Shown: one piece after another, positions 1-9,300 of the stretch
Position numbering within the stretch: the stretch's first letter is position 1
Layout of the letters: the number at the start of each line of letters is the position of its first letter
NCBI GenBank assembly: GCA_020860885.1
Contig: JAJBTS010000041.1
Coordinates: 1 to 16,710 of the forward strand
DNA from: Bacteroidales bacterium
GTDB taxonomy: Bacteria; Bacteroidota; Bacteroidia; Bacteroidales; Azobacteroidaceae
DNA length: 16,710 bases
Direction: 5' to 3'
Notes under the pieces: generated by a model
Databases searched by the model: none
The model's input: only the letters and a program-made list of their open reading frames with translations
Told to the model about the DNA's origin: nothing
Program-made: the position numbers and the translations under genes

Positions 1-24
1 CATTAATTTAATATATTTTTTCAT
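1..24 (-). CDS. Start of a possible downstream gene (candidate immunity protein), cut by window edge
   Basis: On the minus strand an ATG at 24-22 opens a frame reading MKKYIKLM, with no stop before the window ends at base 1. It begins 11 nt after the TAA of the Rhs gene, in AT-rich sequence like that before the other starts here. ATG followed by two AAA codons is a very common gene start in Bacteroidetes. In Rhs and other polymorphic toxin loci the gene directly after the toxin tip normally encodes the cognate immunity protein, so the position fits. Only eight codons are visible, so the function is inferred from position alone. A second ATG at 31 meets a stop after seven codons and is not a credible alternative. 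Confidence 0.35.
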
Positions 25-35
25 AATTCATATAT

Positions 36-578
36 TTATCTATATTTGAAATCATAATAAGTCGTAAAGGCAAAATCAAATAATCTTCCGAAAGTTTTTT
101 CTCCGAAATGAGTTTTATCTTCTAACCATGTTCCAAAGTCCCAACCAAGTGTAAATGCAGAAGAAAAAGGATCCCAACCTATTCCAAAATCAATTACGTC
201 GCAAAGAGTGGCTCGGCCATTTTTCCATTTTGAAACTAAAGACATGCCTTCGAATACTTTTCCTAAATATCCTATCCTTTTTCCAATAACATTTACACCA
301 CGACCTATCCTTTTATATCCGGCACCGGGATAAACTTTTCCGCTGGGAGGTGCAAATTTAATATTCAATATTCTTGTCACTCCTTTATTTATTCCTGCTC
401 CCATTCTACCAAAGCGACCTTTATATACCCTTGTTTCTAGAACTTGTCCTATATTTCCCATAGTTTCATTTAGAGAATCGAAAAGCCCCTCTATTTCGGA
501 AGGCCAATCAAAATCCTCTTTACAATTATTTGAAGGTTGTTTACACCATTCAGGATTTATGTCTCTTATCGAAAATAA
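36..578 (-). other. Rhs C-terminal tip region (candidate toxin domain), unrecognised fold
   Basis: Residues 1209-1388 of the Rhs protein follow the final core motif NYTDPLG. The segment has no YD repeats. By hand count the first 540 bases of the window are about 34% GC, against about 44% in the neighbouring core at 661-840, which is typical of exchangeable Rhs tips. It is basic and glycine-rich in its middle (RIGRGVNVIGKRIGYLGKVF) and continues into an aromatic, amphipathic stretch with IDFGIGWDPFSSAFTLGWDF. The glycine-spaced LGKVF...DVIDF pattern recalls glycine-rich tails found at the ends of other Bacteroidetes Rhs proteins. I see no HNH, Tox-REase, deaminase, ADP-ribosyltransferase or peptidase motif, so no activity is assigned. 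It may be a membrane-acting or uncharacterised toxin, or an inactive tail. Confidence 0.6.
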
Positions 579-3500
579 ACCTAACGGATCCGTATAGTTT
601 AATGAATTATTTAAAGCGTAAGTATAGTAATTCACTCCATCCATATGCCCCAACGGATCCGGTTGTATAAACCTACCCAACCCGGGATGCATAGTCCGAG
701 CGCGGTAATAATAAGTACCTGTTTCTTCGTCGTACCACCTTCCGGTAAATAAGATGGAATTTCCTATCTGAGTGGACGCTATTGAATTACCTGAAGCATC
801 CAGGAAGCTGACTTTTCCGAACGGATCGTATTGATAGCTTTCTTTTACCTTTCCCTGACTATCGGTAACAGACATCACAGAGCCCAAGTGGTTTTTATGG
901 TAATAATAAGCTTCCCCGTTCCGATTCATTTTTAAAATATCGTCTATACCCTCTCCGAAGATGTAAGTAGCAACAATATCATCCGAACCATTCCTTTCTT
1001 CAATGATCTGATCTCCCGCATAATAGAAATTAGTACGTTGCCCATCATTTATTTTAGCAATACGTCTTCCTAAAGCATCGTACAGATAAGAAGCTGTATT
1101 ATCATCATCCACCCGTATCAGGTTATTATCAAAATCGTAATGATAGGTATGAGTCTGGTCGCTCAGCAAATTCCCGTTCCTGTCGTATTGAAACGATTGG
1201 TTTGCATCTCCGCTTATGGCGGTATACTCATTCATAGCATTGGCAGTATAAACCCGGGCAATGCCATTGGTTTTTACTGTAGTACGGTTACCTAACGCAT
1301 CGTATTGATATTCTATAGATTTCAACGGATCCGGTATTGCCCCACTTGTTATCGTACCTTTATTGAATTGAATCAGACGATCCAGTTCATCGTAAACATA
1401 TTGCTCGCTGTATTCCGGCTTAAGAATATCCGTACTGGAAAGAATATTTCCTGCTTTATCGTACATCAAAAGGACGTTCCGTATCGTACCTTCTGTAATC
1501 TGGTTGATCCATCCGTTTTCATTGTATCCGAAAGCTGTAGTGATACCGTTGTTATAGGCCCGACTTACCATTTGCCCGGCTTGATTGTGTGCTATACTGG
1601 CAATTTCGGTTCCATCTTCCAGAATCCGGGTAATCTGATCGCGTACGTTCAATACCTCTTCTATTTGCTTATGTCCCGGATAGATCAATGTTCGCTTGCG
1701 GTTGGCTATATCGTAAGAATATCCAGTAACTTTTTCATTCAGTGTTTCACGGATTATCCTGCCTGCTTTATCGTAGTCGAGAGTTACAACGGCATTTTCA
1801 TTCATTGCACCTACCAACTGCCCGATCGCATTATAATTGTAATGTTTGTTTTTCTGATCCGGATAAAGAACAGATAGTAACTGGTTGAGAACATCGTATG
1901 TATATTTTATCTCTGAACCGTTGCGGTCTTTCATGCGGATCACATTTCCTATCGCATCGTATCCGAACTCATTTACCGTACCATTTGCAAAAGTAATGTG
2001 CGTATTGCGCCCTAAGGCATCGTATGTATAAGAAGTCGCATTATTGCGTGCATCTACAGCTTTTACCAGATTTCCTTCTCCGTCGTATTCGTAGTTCGTT
2101 TTATTATTTAAAGCGTCCGTAACCTCTAACAGTCGATCCAAAGCGTCGTAACTATACGTTTCCGAATGTCCGTTGCGATTGATGTAAAAAAGAATATTCG
2201 AGTTTCCATCATAGGTATACGATTCACTATTCCCCAGAGCATCCGTCATCCGGTTTATCCGGTTCAGATCATCGTACGAATAAGTTGTTTTTCTGCCTTC
2301 CCCGTCTTCCTGACTTAAAACATTCCCGTTGGCATCGTATGTATTTGTACTGATTACTCCTATCTGATCAAAGACAGTCTTTACCCAGTCATTCGGAGTA
2401 TATTCATAGCCGATTATATTGCCATTGGGTTGAATCAAAGCAATCAGGTTTCCTTTTGCATCGTAATCTAAAGAAGTAGTTTCATTGGCCGGATTGGTAA
2501 TACGGATAATCCGGTCATTTCCATCGTAAGCAATTTTTGTGGTATCGTTCAATTGATTGATCAGGGCAACCGGCCTGACTTTCCCATTGTATAGGTAACG
2601 GATCATTTTTCCTGCCGGGTCTGTTGTTGTCAATAACTGTCCTAAAGCATTGTATGTGTTCGCTGTAATCCGGTTCAAAGGGTCTTTAATACGAACTATA
2701 TTTTCCAGACGGTCGTAGCTAAATCCGGTTTTGTATTTCAGCGGATCCGCTACAGAAGTCAGGCGATTGATGTTATCGTAAGAGAAAGTAGTGGTATAAC
2801 CGCGGGCATCCTTTGAGGTCAATAAGTTACCGGCAATATCGTAAGTAAATAGCCGTTCATTTCCGGCCGCATCGGTTTGGGAAAGCAACAACCCGGTATC
2901 GGAAAAATTATTCACAGTAACATTGCCATTCGCATCAGTTTCTGTCTGTAATAATCCTTTTCGAGTGTAGGAATAACTATTATTATATCCTTCAGGACCA
3001 GTGATTTCCGTTAAATTTCCCCGTTCATCGTAAGAGAACTGAAAACTATTCCCTCTTTTATCTGTAAAAGACGCTATCTGATTAAAAACAGGTTCGTAAG
3101 TATACCTCTCGGTATGACCTTCGGGATCTGTTGCGGAAAGCATATTTCCGTTTTTATCGTAAGTAAAAGAACGCACATTTCCATTGGCATCGGTACGTTT
3201 TATTACATTATCATCATCATCGTACTCCAGTTTTTCCTGGATACCGCAACAAGAACCGCTTTTTTCTATTACACGTCCTTTTTCATCCCAAAAATAGTAA
3301 GAGAACTGAGTGGCAGGTTCCGTATAATCCACGACAACCGTACGTAAAATATCTTTTTCATAACGGATTACTTTATCAGTAACTGCTGTTTTTACCCGGC
3401 TTACCGCACCTGTTGCGTTATATTGGATTTCTGTTTTATTTCCGTTGGCATCGGTAATTCCATTCAGTCGGTCTTTCTGGTCGTAAGAATAAAGGGTGGA

Positions 3501-4202
3501 ATAACCCATAGGATTCGTTATCTTTATCAACCGTCCTTTATTGTCGTATTGATACGAATAATTTCCTTTACTAAAAGTAGCAGAAGTACGTGTCAAACGC
3601 CCGTTGGTATAAGTCAGAGTAATGGCACGACCGGCTTCATCCGCAATCTGAGTCAATAGACTATCCTGGTAAGTAAATAAAGTCGAATTGTTATTACGAT
3701 CGGTAATTTTTGTAACCAGCCCATAGCGGCTGTCATCAAAGAAATATCGGGTTCCCTCTTTTGTAGACAACAGGAATTTCCCTTCCTCCGGTTGAGTCAA
3801 CTGATCAAATACTCCTGCGGAAGCCTTATAGAGGTTATCGTAGCGTGTAAATAAGTCTCTCCTGCCATCCCCTCTTTCAATAATAATTCCTAAGGAATCC
3901 ATTTCGTAGCGGATTTCATACCCGAGAGAGAATCCAGCACCATAGCCATAATTTTTGGAAGCGTAGGAACTGTTGTAGTAGAACTGAAGCTGCATAGGCA
4001 ATGCAGAATTCATGGTCTGCATATCCGTACGGGCAAAGAACAGTACCCCGTTGTAACTATTCACCCACAAATCGTTCGGGCAGGCAATCTTAGGCCTTAT
4101 AATATTCTGCGCATGCGAAACAGAAAATAACAATATTCCCAGTAGAACAATCAGCACTCTTTTCATTCTTTTATTTTTTATAAGGATCATAATCATCTTC
4201 AT
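36..4202 (-). CDS. Secreted Rhs/YD-repeat protein with variable C-terminal tip (polymorphic toxin-like)
   Basis: This is a 1388-residue protein. A signal peptide is visible as MKRVLIVLLGILLFSVSHA, probably cleaved before Q32, so it should leave the cytoplasm. Residues about 35-120 resemble the conserved N-terminal segment of Rhs proteins (DUF6531-like). About 215-1095 is a long array of YD repeats (YDxxGNL, TYDALGR, SYDxxNRL types). About 1100-1208 is the Rhs-associated core, with HLGSV, YDPFG, FTGRWYDEETGTYYYRAR, GRFIQPDPLG and a final DPLG. In known Rhs toxins the repeats form a hollow shell around the C-terminal tip, which is cut off after the core; here the tip is residues 1209-1388. The start at 4202 lies 1 nt after the stop of the CARDB gene, suggesting translational coupling. 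ATGs at residues 3, 5 and 13 (4166) are alternatives, and 4166 gives the most compact signal peptide. No PAAR or VgrG-like N-terminus and no type IX C-terminal domain is present. The gene ends in TAA. Confidence 0.93.
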   Translation of the reverse strand: MKMIMILIKNKRMKRVLIVLLGILLFSVSHAQNIIRPKIACPNDLWVNSYNGVLFFARTDMQTMNSALPMQLQFYYNSSYASKNYGYGAGFSLGYEIRYEMDSLGIIIERGDGRRDLFTRYDNLYKASAGVFDQLTQPEEGKFLLSTKEGTRYFFDDSRYGLVTKITDRNNNSTLFTYQDSLLTQIADEAGRAITLTYTNGRLTRTSATFSKGNYSYQYDNKGRLIKITNPMGYSTLYSYDQKDRLNGITDANGNKTEIQYNATGAVSRVKTAVTDKVIRYEKDILRTVVVDYTEPATQFSYYFWDEKGRVIEKSGSCCGIQEKLEYDDDDNVIKRTDANGNVRSFTYDKNGNMLSATDPEGHTERYTYEPVFNQIASFTDKRGNSFQFSYDERGNLTEITGPEGYNNSYSYTRKGLLQTETDANGNVTVNNFSDTGLLLSQTDAAGNERLFTYDIAGNLLTSKDARGYTTTFSYDNINRLTSVADPLKYKTGFSYDRLENIVRIKDPLNRITANTYNALGQLLTTTDPAGKMIRYLYNGKVRPVALINQLNDTTKIAYDGNDRIIRITNPANETTSLDYDAKGNLIALIQPNGNIIGYEYTPNDWVKTVFDQIGVISTNTYDANGNVLSQEDGEGRKTTYSYDDLNRINRMTDALGNSESYTYDGNSNILFYINRNGHSETYSYDALDRLLEVTDALNNKTNYEYDGEGNLVKAVDARNNATSYTYDALGRNTHITFANGTVNEFGYDAIGNVIRMKDRNGSEIKYTYDVLNQLLSVLYPDQKNKHYNYNAIGQLVGAMNENAVVTLDYDKAGRIIRETLNEKVTGYSYDIANRKRTLIYPGHKQIEEVLNVRDQITRILEDGTEIASIAHNQAGQMVSRAYNNGITTAFGYNENGWINQITEGTIRNVLLMYDKAGNILSSTDILKPEYSEQYVYDELDRLIQFNKGTITSGAIPDPLKSIEYQYDALGNRTTVKTNGIARVYTANAMNEYTAISGDANQSFQYDRNGNLLSDQTHTYHYDFDNNLIRVDDDNTASYLYDALGRRIAKINDGQRTNFYYAGDQIIEERNGSDDIVATYIFGEGIDDILKMNRNGEAYYYHKNHLGSVMSVTDSQGKVKESYQYDPFGKVSFLDASGNSIASTQIGNSILFTGRWYDEETGTYYYRARTMHPGLGRFIQPDPLGHMDGVNYYTYALNNSLNYTDPLGLFSIRDINPEWCKQPSNNCKEDFDWPSEIEGLFDSLNETMGNIGQVLETRVYKGRFGRMGAGINKGVTRILNIKFAPPSGKVYPGAGYKRIGRGVNVIGKRIGYLGKVFEGMSLVSKWKNGRATLCDVIDFGIGWDPFSSAFTLGWDFGTWLEDKTHFGEKTFGRLFDFAFTTYYDFKYR
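920..3730 (-). repeat. YD/Rhs repeat array within the Rhs gene
   Basis: This stretch encodes degenerate YD repeats of about 20-21 residues with consensus YxYDxxGNLxxxxDxxGxxxx. At the DNA level the signature is a recurring tcgta or atcgta on the plus strand, the complement of the TAC-GAT codons for Tyr-Asp, returning roughly every 60 bases. The copies have diverged in sequence, so this is an old protein repeat rather than a recent DNA expansion. Near residue 320 the array is punctuated by a Ser-Cys-Cys-Gly motif followed by YDDDDN. Confidence 0.85.
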
Positions 4203-4203
4203 T

Positions 4204-6327
4204 TTAATAGTCTCTTCTAATTATATAAAGTCTCAGTGAAATAGTTTGAGCGGTATCCGCATATACAAATACCGTTCTGGTTCCTTTCGATCCCGGGGAC
4301 ATGACACTGGGTTTAGCCCTATCTTCTTCCTGATACAAAGGAATATGAATTTCCGTTTCCCTTTTCTCCAAATCTTTAATACTTAACCCGATCGGATGAC
4401 CGTTTGCACTCACTAACAAGAGTCCTGAAACTGCTATATCTGTAGTTCCCATATTCGAATATTCGATAGAGAACGGCACTTTGGTAGAAAGGCATGCACT
4501 CGAAGGCATCACGATTTTAGTCGATAAAGGAATAGATACTCCATTTACTACCGTATATGCGTTTTCCAGTTCGGTAAGTTTTCCTCCCGGCAATTCCGCC
4601 ACTATATCGTAGGTTCCTGGGGAAGTGTTATTCAGATTAAAACTCACCACCGAATATGTCTGATCCTGGAAATATACCGCTTCGGCAGGAATATAACCTT
4701 CGGAATTCTTCAACCGGAAATCCATTATCGTATCGAATTTCGCTCCGGTAACATCCGAAGTTACGGAACCGCCGTTTCCTCCCTGATTGGTCCGAATATT
4801 GGTGATCTCGAACTGCAGGATCTTAGAAGACAAATTAAAGGATGCTTCAGGGGCCGGAGCTGCCGCTCCTGTAAGAGAGAACGAATTATTATCTGTTGTT
4901 CGGGCTGAATTATTTTTTGAGTAGATATAATAAATACCCTCTTCCATTGCCGGAACCAGCACTTCCTGTTCTCTCTGTTGAAACCGTGCCGAATGATAAT
5001 CGTATTGGGCTACAGTAGGTACTTCCTGATGCGACACATACAATCCTGCCGGAATATTTTCATCTTCGCTTTCCAGATAAACAGCCAACGTTTCACCGAC
5101 CATAGAACCTTGGGCTTCCAGCTTGAAATAAGAAGAATTCCCTACTGTATGACTTCCTCCGAGATTTAATTCTTCAAAATCAATACGACTCGGAGTGGTT
5201 GTATTTCCATAATTATTGTCTAAAGTACTTTCAATAATGCTGTTCGTCAGGTTGGTACGTATAATTATGAAATACTCCCCTACGGGAACATTGGTTATCT
5301 TGCCTGTAGCAGTGCGTGAAACAGTACCTCCGGGATCCAGACTCACCGGGCCGGAAGTCTTTCCTATCATAATATCTTCTGCATCCCATTGGGTATCCGC
5401 AGAAACATAGATGGCATCTTTCAGAATACCGGAAGCTGAGAAAGCCCCGTTGTTCCGGATCACATAACTTATATCTATCGTTTCTCCTGCAATTATACGC
5501 ACAGGAGCCACCACTTCTTCCACAATCAGATCACTGGGTAAAGGACGTAAGACATTTACTGCAAGAGAACTTATATTGTTCTCTTCCGAACCCGATTCAT
5601 AGATGGCATTTCCGCTATCGGTATAAGTAAATAAAGTATAATTACCGGATAAATGAGAAGGGATGTTTACTTCTATCGAATCGGTGTAACTCTCACCAAT
5701 GCCTAACAGGCCGACGTGTATCTTTACTCCCAAACGCAGATCTCTATTCTTATTAAGAGTAGTTCCTTCAGACAGATAAAATTCATCGCTCCATTTATTC
5801 TGGCGGGTAGGACTTGCTCCGTTATTGATCACCTCGTAAATAATTTTCAAAGGCTGTCCGCTCACACATTCACCACCCAATACAACTTCTTTTACCTGAA
5901 GGTCGGGCAATGGAGAAAGAGAAACAGTAAGCGGCACTACAATCCTATTATTGTTTTCATCCAATTCTACCTCTTGATCGCCATAATTGGTATGAAGGAT
6001 CAGGTAGCGACTTCCGTTCCATTTATCCGGAACAGTTAGTTTTACTTTCTGCGTGTAGGATTTACCTTCTGCGACTTCAGTCACAAGAATAGTCTTCAAA
6101 CGTTCCGAACTTTCATTTATCCTCGGCACATTGGAAATATATACAACATCCGTAAAATAAGCAGCAGGCCGGTTTCCCTGATTGAGGACAGTCCATTCCA
6201 AATCCCACTCTACACCAGAAGATACTACGGAGGGGATATTATGTCCGATAATTGTCAGATCCGCTAAATTTCCTGCCACAAATATGGAATTCCGTATAGA
6301 ATTATTGGAAACATTTACTTCCTCCAA
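4204..6327 (-). CDS. C-terminal part of an interrupted CARDB-repeat protein (CARDB, PPC-like, IPT-like)
   Basis: This 707-residue frame can be called from a TTG at 6327, but the same frame is open back to the TAG at 6375-6373, and the 15 codons between them (GGTQFFELVLDREGV) already complete a CARDB repeat. There is no signal peptide, and the first in-frame ATG is at 5370, about 320 codons in. It is therefore best read as the 3' part of the upstream gene and not as an independent gene. Residues 1-19 finish CARDB 5. CARDB 6, 7 and 8 lie near 20-137, 139-262 and 265-380, each opening with a DLxV-like strand and ending in an E..NN turn. About 383-493 resembles a PPC-type beta-sandwich (SYFKLEAQG; LYVSHQEVPT; EGIYYIYSKN). 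About 498-596 resembles an IPT/TIG domain (GTYDIVAELPGG). The last 110 residues are another beta domain ending in LYIIRRDY. No sorting domain is visible. TAA stop. Confidence 0.8.
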   Translation of the reverse strand: MEEVNVSNNSIRNSIFVAGNLADLTIIGHNIPSVVSSGVEWDLEWTVLNQGNRPAAYFTDVVYISNVPRINESSERLKTILVTEVAEGKSYTQKVKLTVPDKWNGSRYLILHTNYGDQEVELDENNNRIVVPLTVSLSPLPDLQVKEVVLGGECVSGQPLKIIYEVINNGASPTRQNKWSDEFYLSEGTTLNKNRDLRLGVKIHVGLLGIGESYTDSIEVNIPSHLSGNYTLFTYTDSGNAIYESGSEENNISSLAVNVLRPLPSDLIVEEVVAPVRIIAGETIDISYVIRNNGAFSASGILKDAIYVSADTQWDAEDIMIGKTSGPVSLDPGGTVSRTATGKITNVPVGEYFIIIRTNLTNSIIESTLDNNYGNTTTPSRIDFEELNLGGSHTVGNSSYFKLEAQGSMVGETLAVYLESEDENIPAGLYVSHQEVPTVAQYDYHSARFQQREQEVLVPAMEEGIYYIYSKNNSARTTDNNSFSLTGAAAPAPEASFNLSSKILQFEITNIRTNQGGNGGSVTSDVTGAKFDTIMDFRLKNSEGYIPAEAVYFQDQTYSVVSFNLNNTSPGTYDIVAELPGGKLTELENAYTVVNGVSIPLSTKIVMPSSACLSTKVPFSIEYSNMGTTDIAVSGLLLVSANGHPIGLSIKDLEKRETEIHIPLYQEEDRAKPSVMSPGSKGTRTVFVYADTAQTISLRLYIIRRDY

Positions 6328-6372
6328 GACACCTTCTCTATCTAAGACTAGTTCAAAGAACTGTGTTCCCCC

Positions 6373-6375
6373 CTA
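6373..6375 (-). other. In-frame TAG stop that splits a CARDB repeat
   Basis: The minus strand reads cct gaa aat aca TAG ggg gga aca cag, giving IPENT, stop, GGTQFFELVLD. Both sides are in one frame (6375 minus 6327 is 48, or 16 codons), so no indel is needed to explain it. Sister repeats align across the stop without a gap: VPDKWNGSRYLI, IPLEYYGRAYFI, IPSHLSGNYTLF and LPERKSGNYYVL have N, Y, S and S at this place, followed by the same Gly. A TAT or TAC (Tyr) or TCG (Ser) codon is one substitution from TAG. The three intact genes in the window end in TAA. The stop abuts a run of six C on the plus strand (6368-6373). Confidence 0.9.
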
Positions 6376-9300
6376 TGTATTTTCAGGAATAATAATTTCC
6401 TGCGTAACATTTACAGTACCTCCGGCTGGAATGGTTTTTATATTTCCGGTTTGGGATTTCACCGTACATTCGACTGCCGTATTCTCGTTGATTGATTTTT
6501 TATATAAAAATACCCGTAAAGAATAATCCTGATCCGTTAAATCTGCATGACCTATATTATTTACCTGATAAGATAAAGAAACGGTTTCTCCGGGCACCAC
6601 CCGGGATACAGCCGATAAATTCGCCAGAGTCAGGTCCGGCTTCGGCACATACACACACATTACTTCCCGTGGCGCCGATAAGTTATTTTCCTCGTTTTTC
6701 TCTTTCAGATCATTCTCTCTGTCGGCCTGTACAAATAAGTAATAAGTTCCGTTCAAACCGGAATCATAAGGGAATGTAATATTTTCATAGAGGGTTCTTT
6801 CTTCACCCTTATTGAGGGAAAGAGAATGAGAAATCACCGCAACGGAAACAGGATCAGACCCGTTTTGGTTTTTAGAAAGGAAAATACGATCCGAGATAGT
6901 TTTCTCCTTGATGGCTCCGCCTGTATTTTTCAATTTCCAGCTTATAGCATGCATATTTCCGGAATAGATGGTTTCCGGAGCCATTTCGAATTCTACAGTC
7001 AGATCCGGTTTTAATACCGATATTGTATTCCGGCTTCTAAGAATATTATTTGCTTTCGTATCCAACTCGAAAACCTCATCGTTTACATCCGTATGTACAT
7101 ATACATAGTATTCTCCTTCTTCTATTGCAGGTAAATTCAGATTTGCCTGGATAGAATAACTGGCTCCCGGAGCCAATTGTCCGCTATAAGTCCTGTTATA
7201 TATCTGGATGGCCGATTCATCAATCTCGGTTTCATTCGCAGACAGAAAGATTCTATCTCTCCATCGATTAACATTGGGATTTCCTCCGCCTAGGTTGCGG
7301 ATTTGAGCAGAAAGATCGAAGTCAGATCCGGTACTTAAAACAGAGGGGATTTCTATATTTGTCACAGACAGGTCCGCAGGGGGAGTTAATATTATATTCA
7401 CAGCCCTGCTGAGAGTCGCGTTATTTCCTGAATTGGCATGCTCGAATATACGGTCGTTGATATCGGTACAAACAATAAAATAAGCTCGCCCGTAATATTC
7501 CAGAGGAATGCGGCAGGTAAATTCTACGTTATAGGATTCGTCCTGATTCAAAGTGCCGTTTTTGGATTTGCTACCCAGGAAAATAGCATTTTCGAGATTC
7601 AGATCCTCGGTAAAACTCAGGTAAAGCGCATCTACCCAACTTTTACTGACAATATTCGCCACACCGAGATTGCTTATCTGCGCACGCACGGTAATATCCT
7701 GACCGGAATAAAAGTTATCCGGAGGAATAATCTCTGTTACCTGAAGGTCCGGAAGCGGAGGCAATGTAATATCTATTCTCTTATAAAAGAAATTATCACT
7801 GCGGGAATCCGTTTCATTGGCTTCCTCTACTTTATTATCGTAATAGGAAGTACTGGCATACAAGTAAGGATAAGGATCCCCGCTTATATCCGGAGAATAA
7901 GGATTCGGCACTTCTCCACCGGCCGGAGTCCAGTCTATTCCACTGACTGAATACATATCGGCAGTTACCAGCACATAATAATTGCCCGATTTCCGTTCGG
8001 GAAGAGCCACTTCTATGGCATTTTCATACCACTCACCCGATTGAAGAGCGCTTACATTCGGAACAGCCTTCAGCAAAGTAGCATTATTCTCTGTTCCGGT
8101 ATAAACATCCGGTACCAGCCAGATATAGTCTTTCCAGGCCGTACTCCCAGTATTCCCTCTTCCATCGTTTTTGACTTGCCACGTTACTGTCAGGTTACCT
8201 CCTGCATACGCATCTGAAAGAGATACACTCGTAACATGTAAATCCGGGAGAGGATTAACATGGAAAGATAAAATTTCACTTTCAATAGAATTACAAAGGT
8301 TTTTAGCTACTATTTTCCAACTGTAACTTTTTCCTCTTTCCAGAAAATCTCTCACCTGGTAACGATAGGTATTTATGTCGGAAACAAAAGCTACATCCGG
8401 CATTTGCGTTCCCATTTCCCACAAATACAAATCGTAGACAGCTCCTACTACATTTCTCCAGGAAAGGTTCACTGTGCCTCCTTCTATAATTTCATCCATG
8501 GCTGGAGTCAGATCCTCTACGGTACCTCTCAAAACAGGTAATACATTTATCCTGTATTCAAAGGTATAAAAAGAAACACCTGACAATTCCACACTGATCG
8601 TATAGCTTAGTGATTCGGCCCCGGAAGATGTATTCTCCAACCTCATCACAGGAATAACATTCGTTCCTGCCGACTCATAACCCGACAAAGATACGGGTAT
8701 CTGATCCAGAGTCCACCGATAAGAGAACGATCCTCCTGCAAGTGTAAAATTCACTTCTTCGGAAGAGGTTCCCGAACAAACTTCCTGAGGTGTAAACCGA
8801 TGGATCTGTTCAATATCCAACTCTTGCCCGGCAATAGTGAGCGTTACATCTTCCAGAGAAATATACTTTCCTAATTCTATTATGGTTGCAATATATTCCG
8901 TATCCGGCGCACCATTAAAAACAAAATCTAAAGAAGGATTATTCCCGGAGCCGTCTTTTCTGAAAATAACTGTACTTTTATTGCTAATCAGATTCTCTTT
9001 CAGCAGAAAGAGCGCCGTATGAGTTTCGGGTGTTAAAACCAATTCAAAAGCTTGCGAAGAAGCCGTTTGAATCACTACTTCTCCTTTTATTTGTATCGGT
9101 GAAATAAAAGAAAGCATCTCTTCCAGACTTCTGAAGTTTTTTGCATCCTTCTTATTTTTATCCAAAGAGAGTGTTCCGGTAATATCCCAGCTATTTTCCG
9201 GAACGATCGTAATAGTTTCCGATTTGGTATCGGACATATATTCATTCGACACAGTCAGGGAGACCTCATACAATCCACTTTGTCCGTAAATATGCAAAGG

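Noticed and set aside
1305..1877. Plus-strand open frame of 190 codons, and similar ones at 7438-7950, 11353-11844 and elsewhere
   Set aside because: They lie entirely inside strongly supported minus-strand repeat genes, have no signal or domain pattern of their own, and reflect the skewed codons of the opposite strand.
920..3730. CRISPR-like or satellite periodicity from the regular atcgta spacing
   Set aside because: The period is that of the YD protein repeat (about 20 codons), and only the Tyr-Asp codons are conserved. There are no identical direct repeats with unique spacers.
6368..6373. Run of six C (six G on the coding strand) as a frameshift or phase-variation site explaining the split gene
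   Set aside because: The coding frame is identical before and after the run, so a slip would break the frame, not restore it. The interruption is a substitution-type TAG.
6373..6375. TAG decoded as pyrrolysine, or a dedicated readthrough signal
   Set aside because: No pylTSBCD genes are visible in the window, the residue is a variable loop position in a spacer domain, and the following GGGGGG does not match known readthrough contexts. Plain suppression or mutation is simpler.
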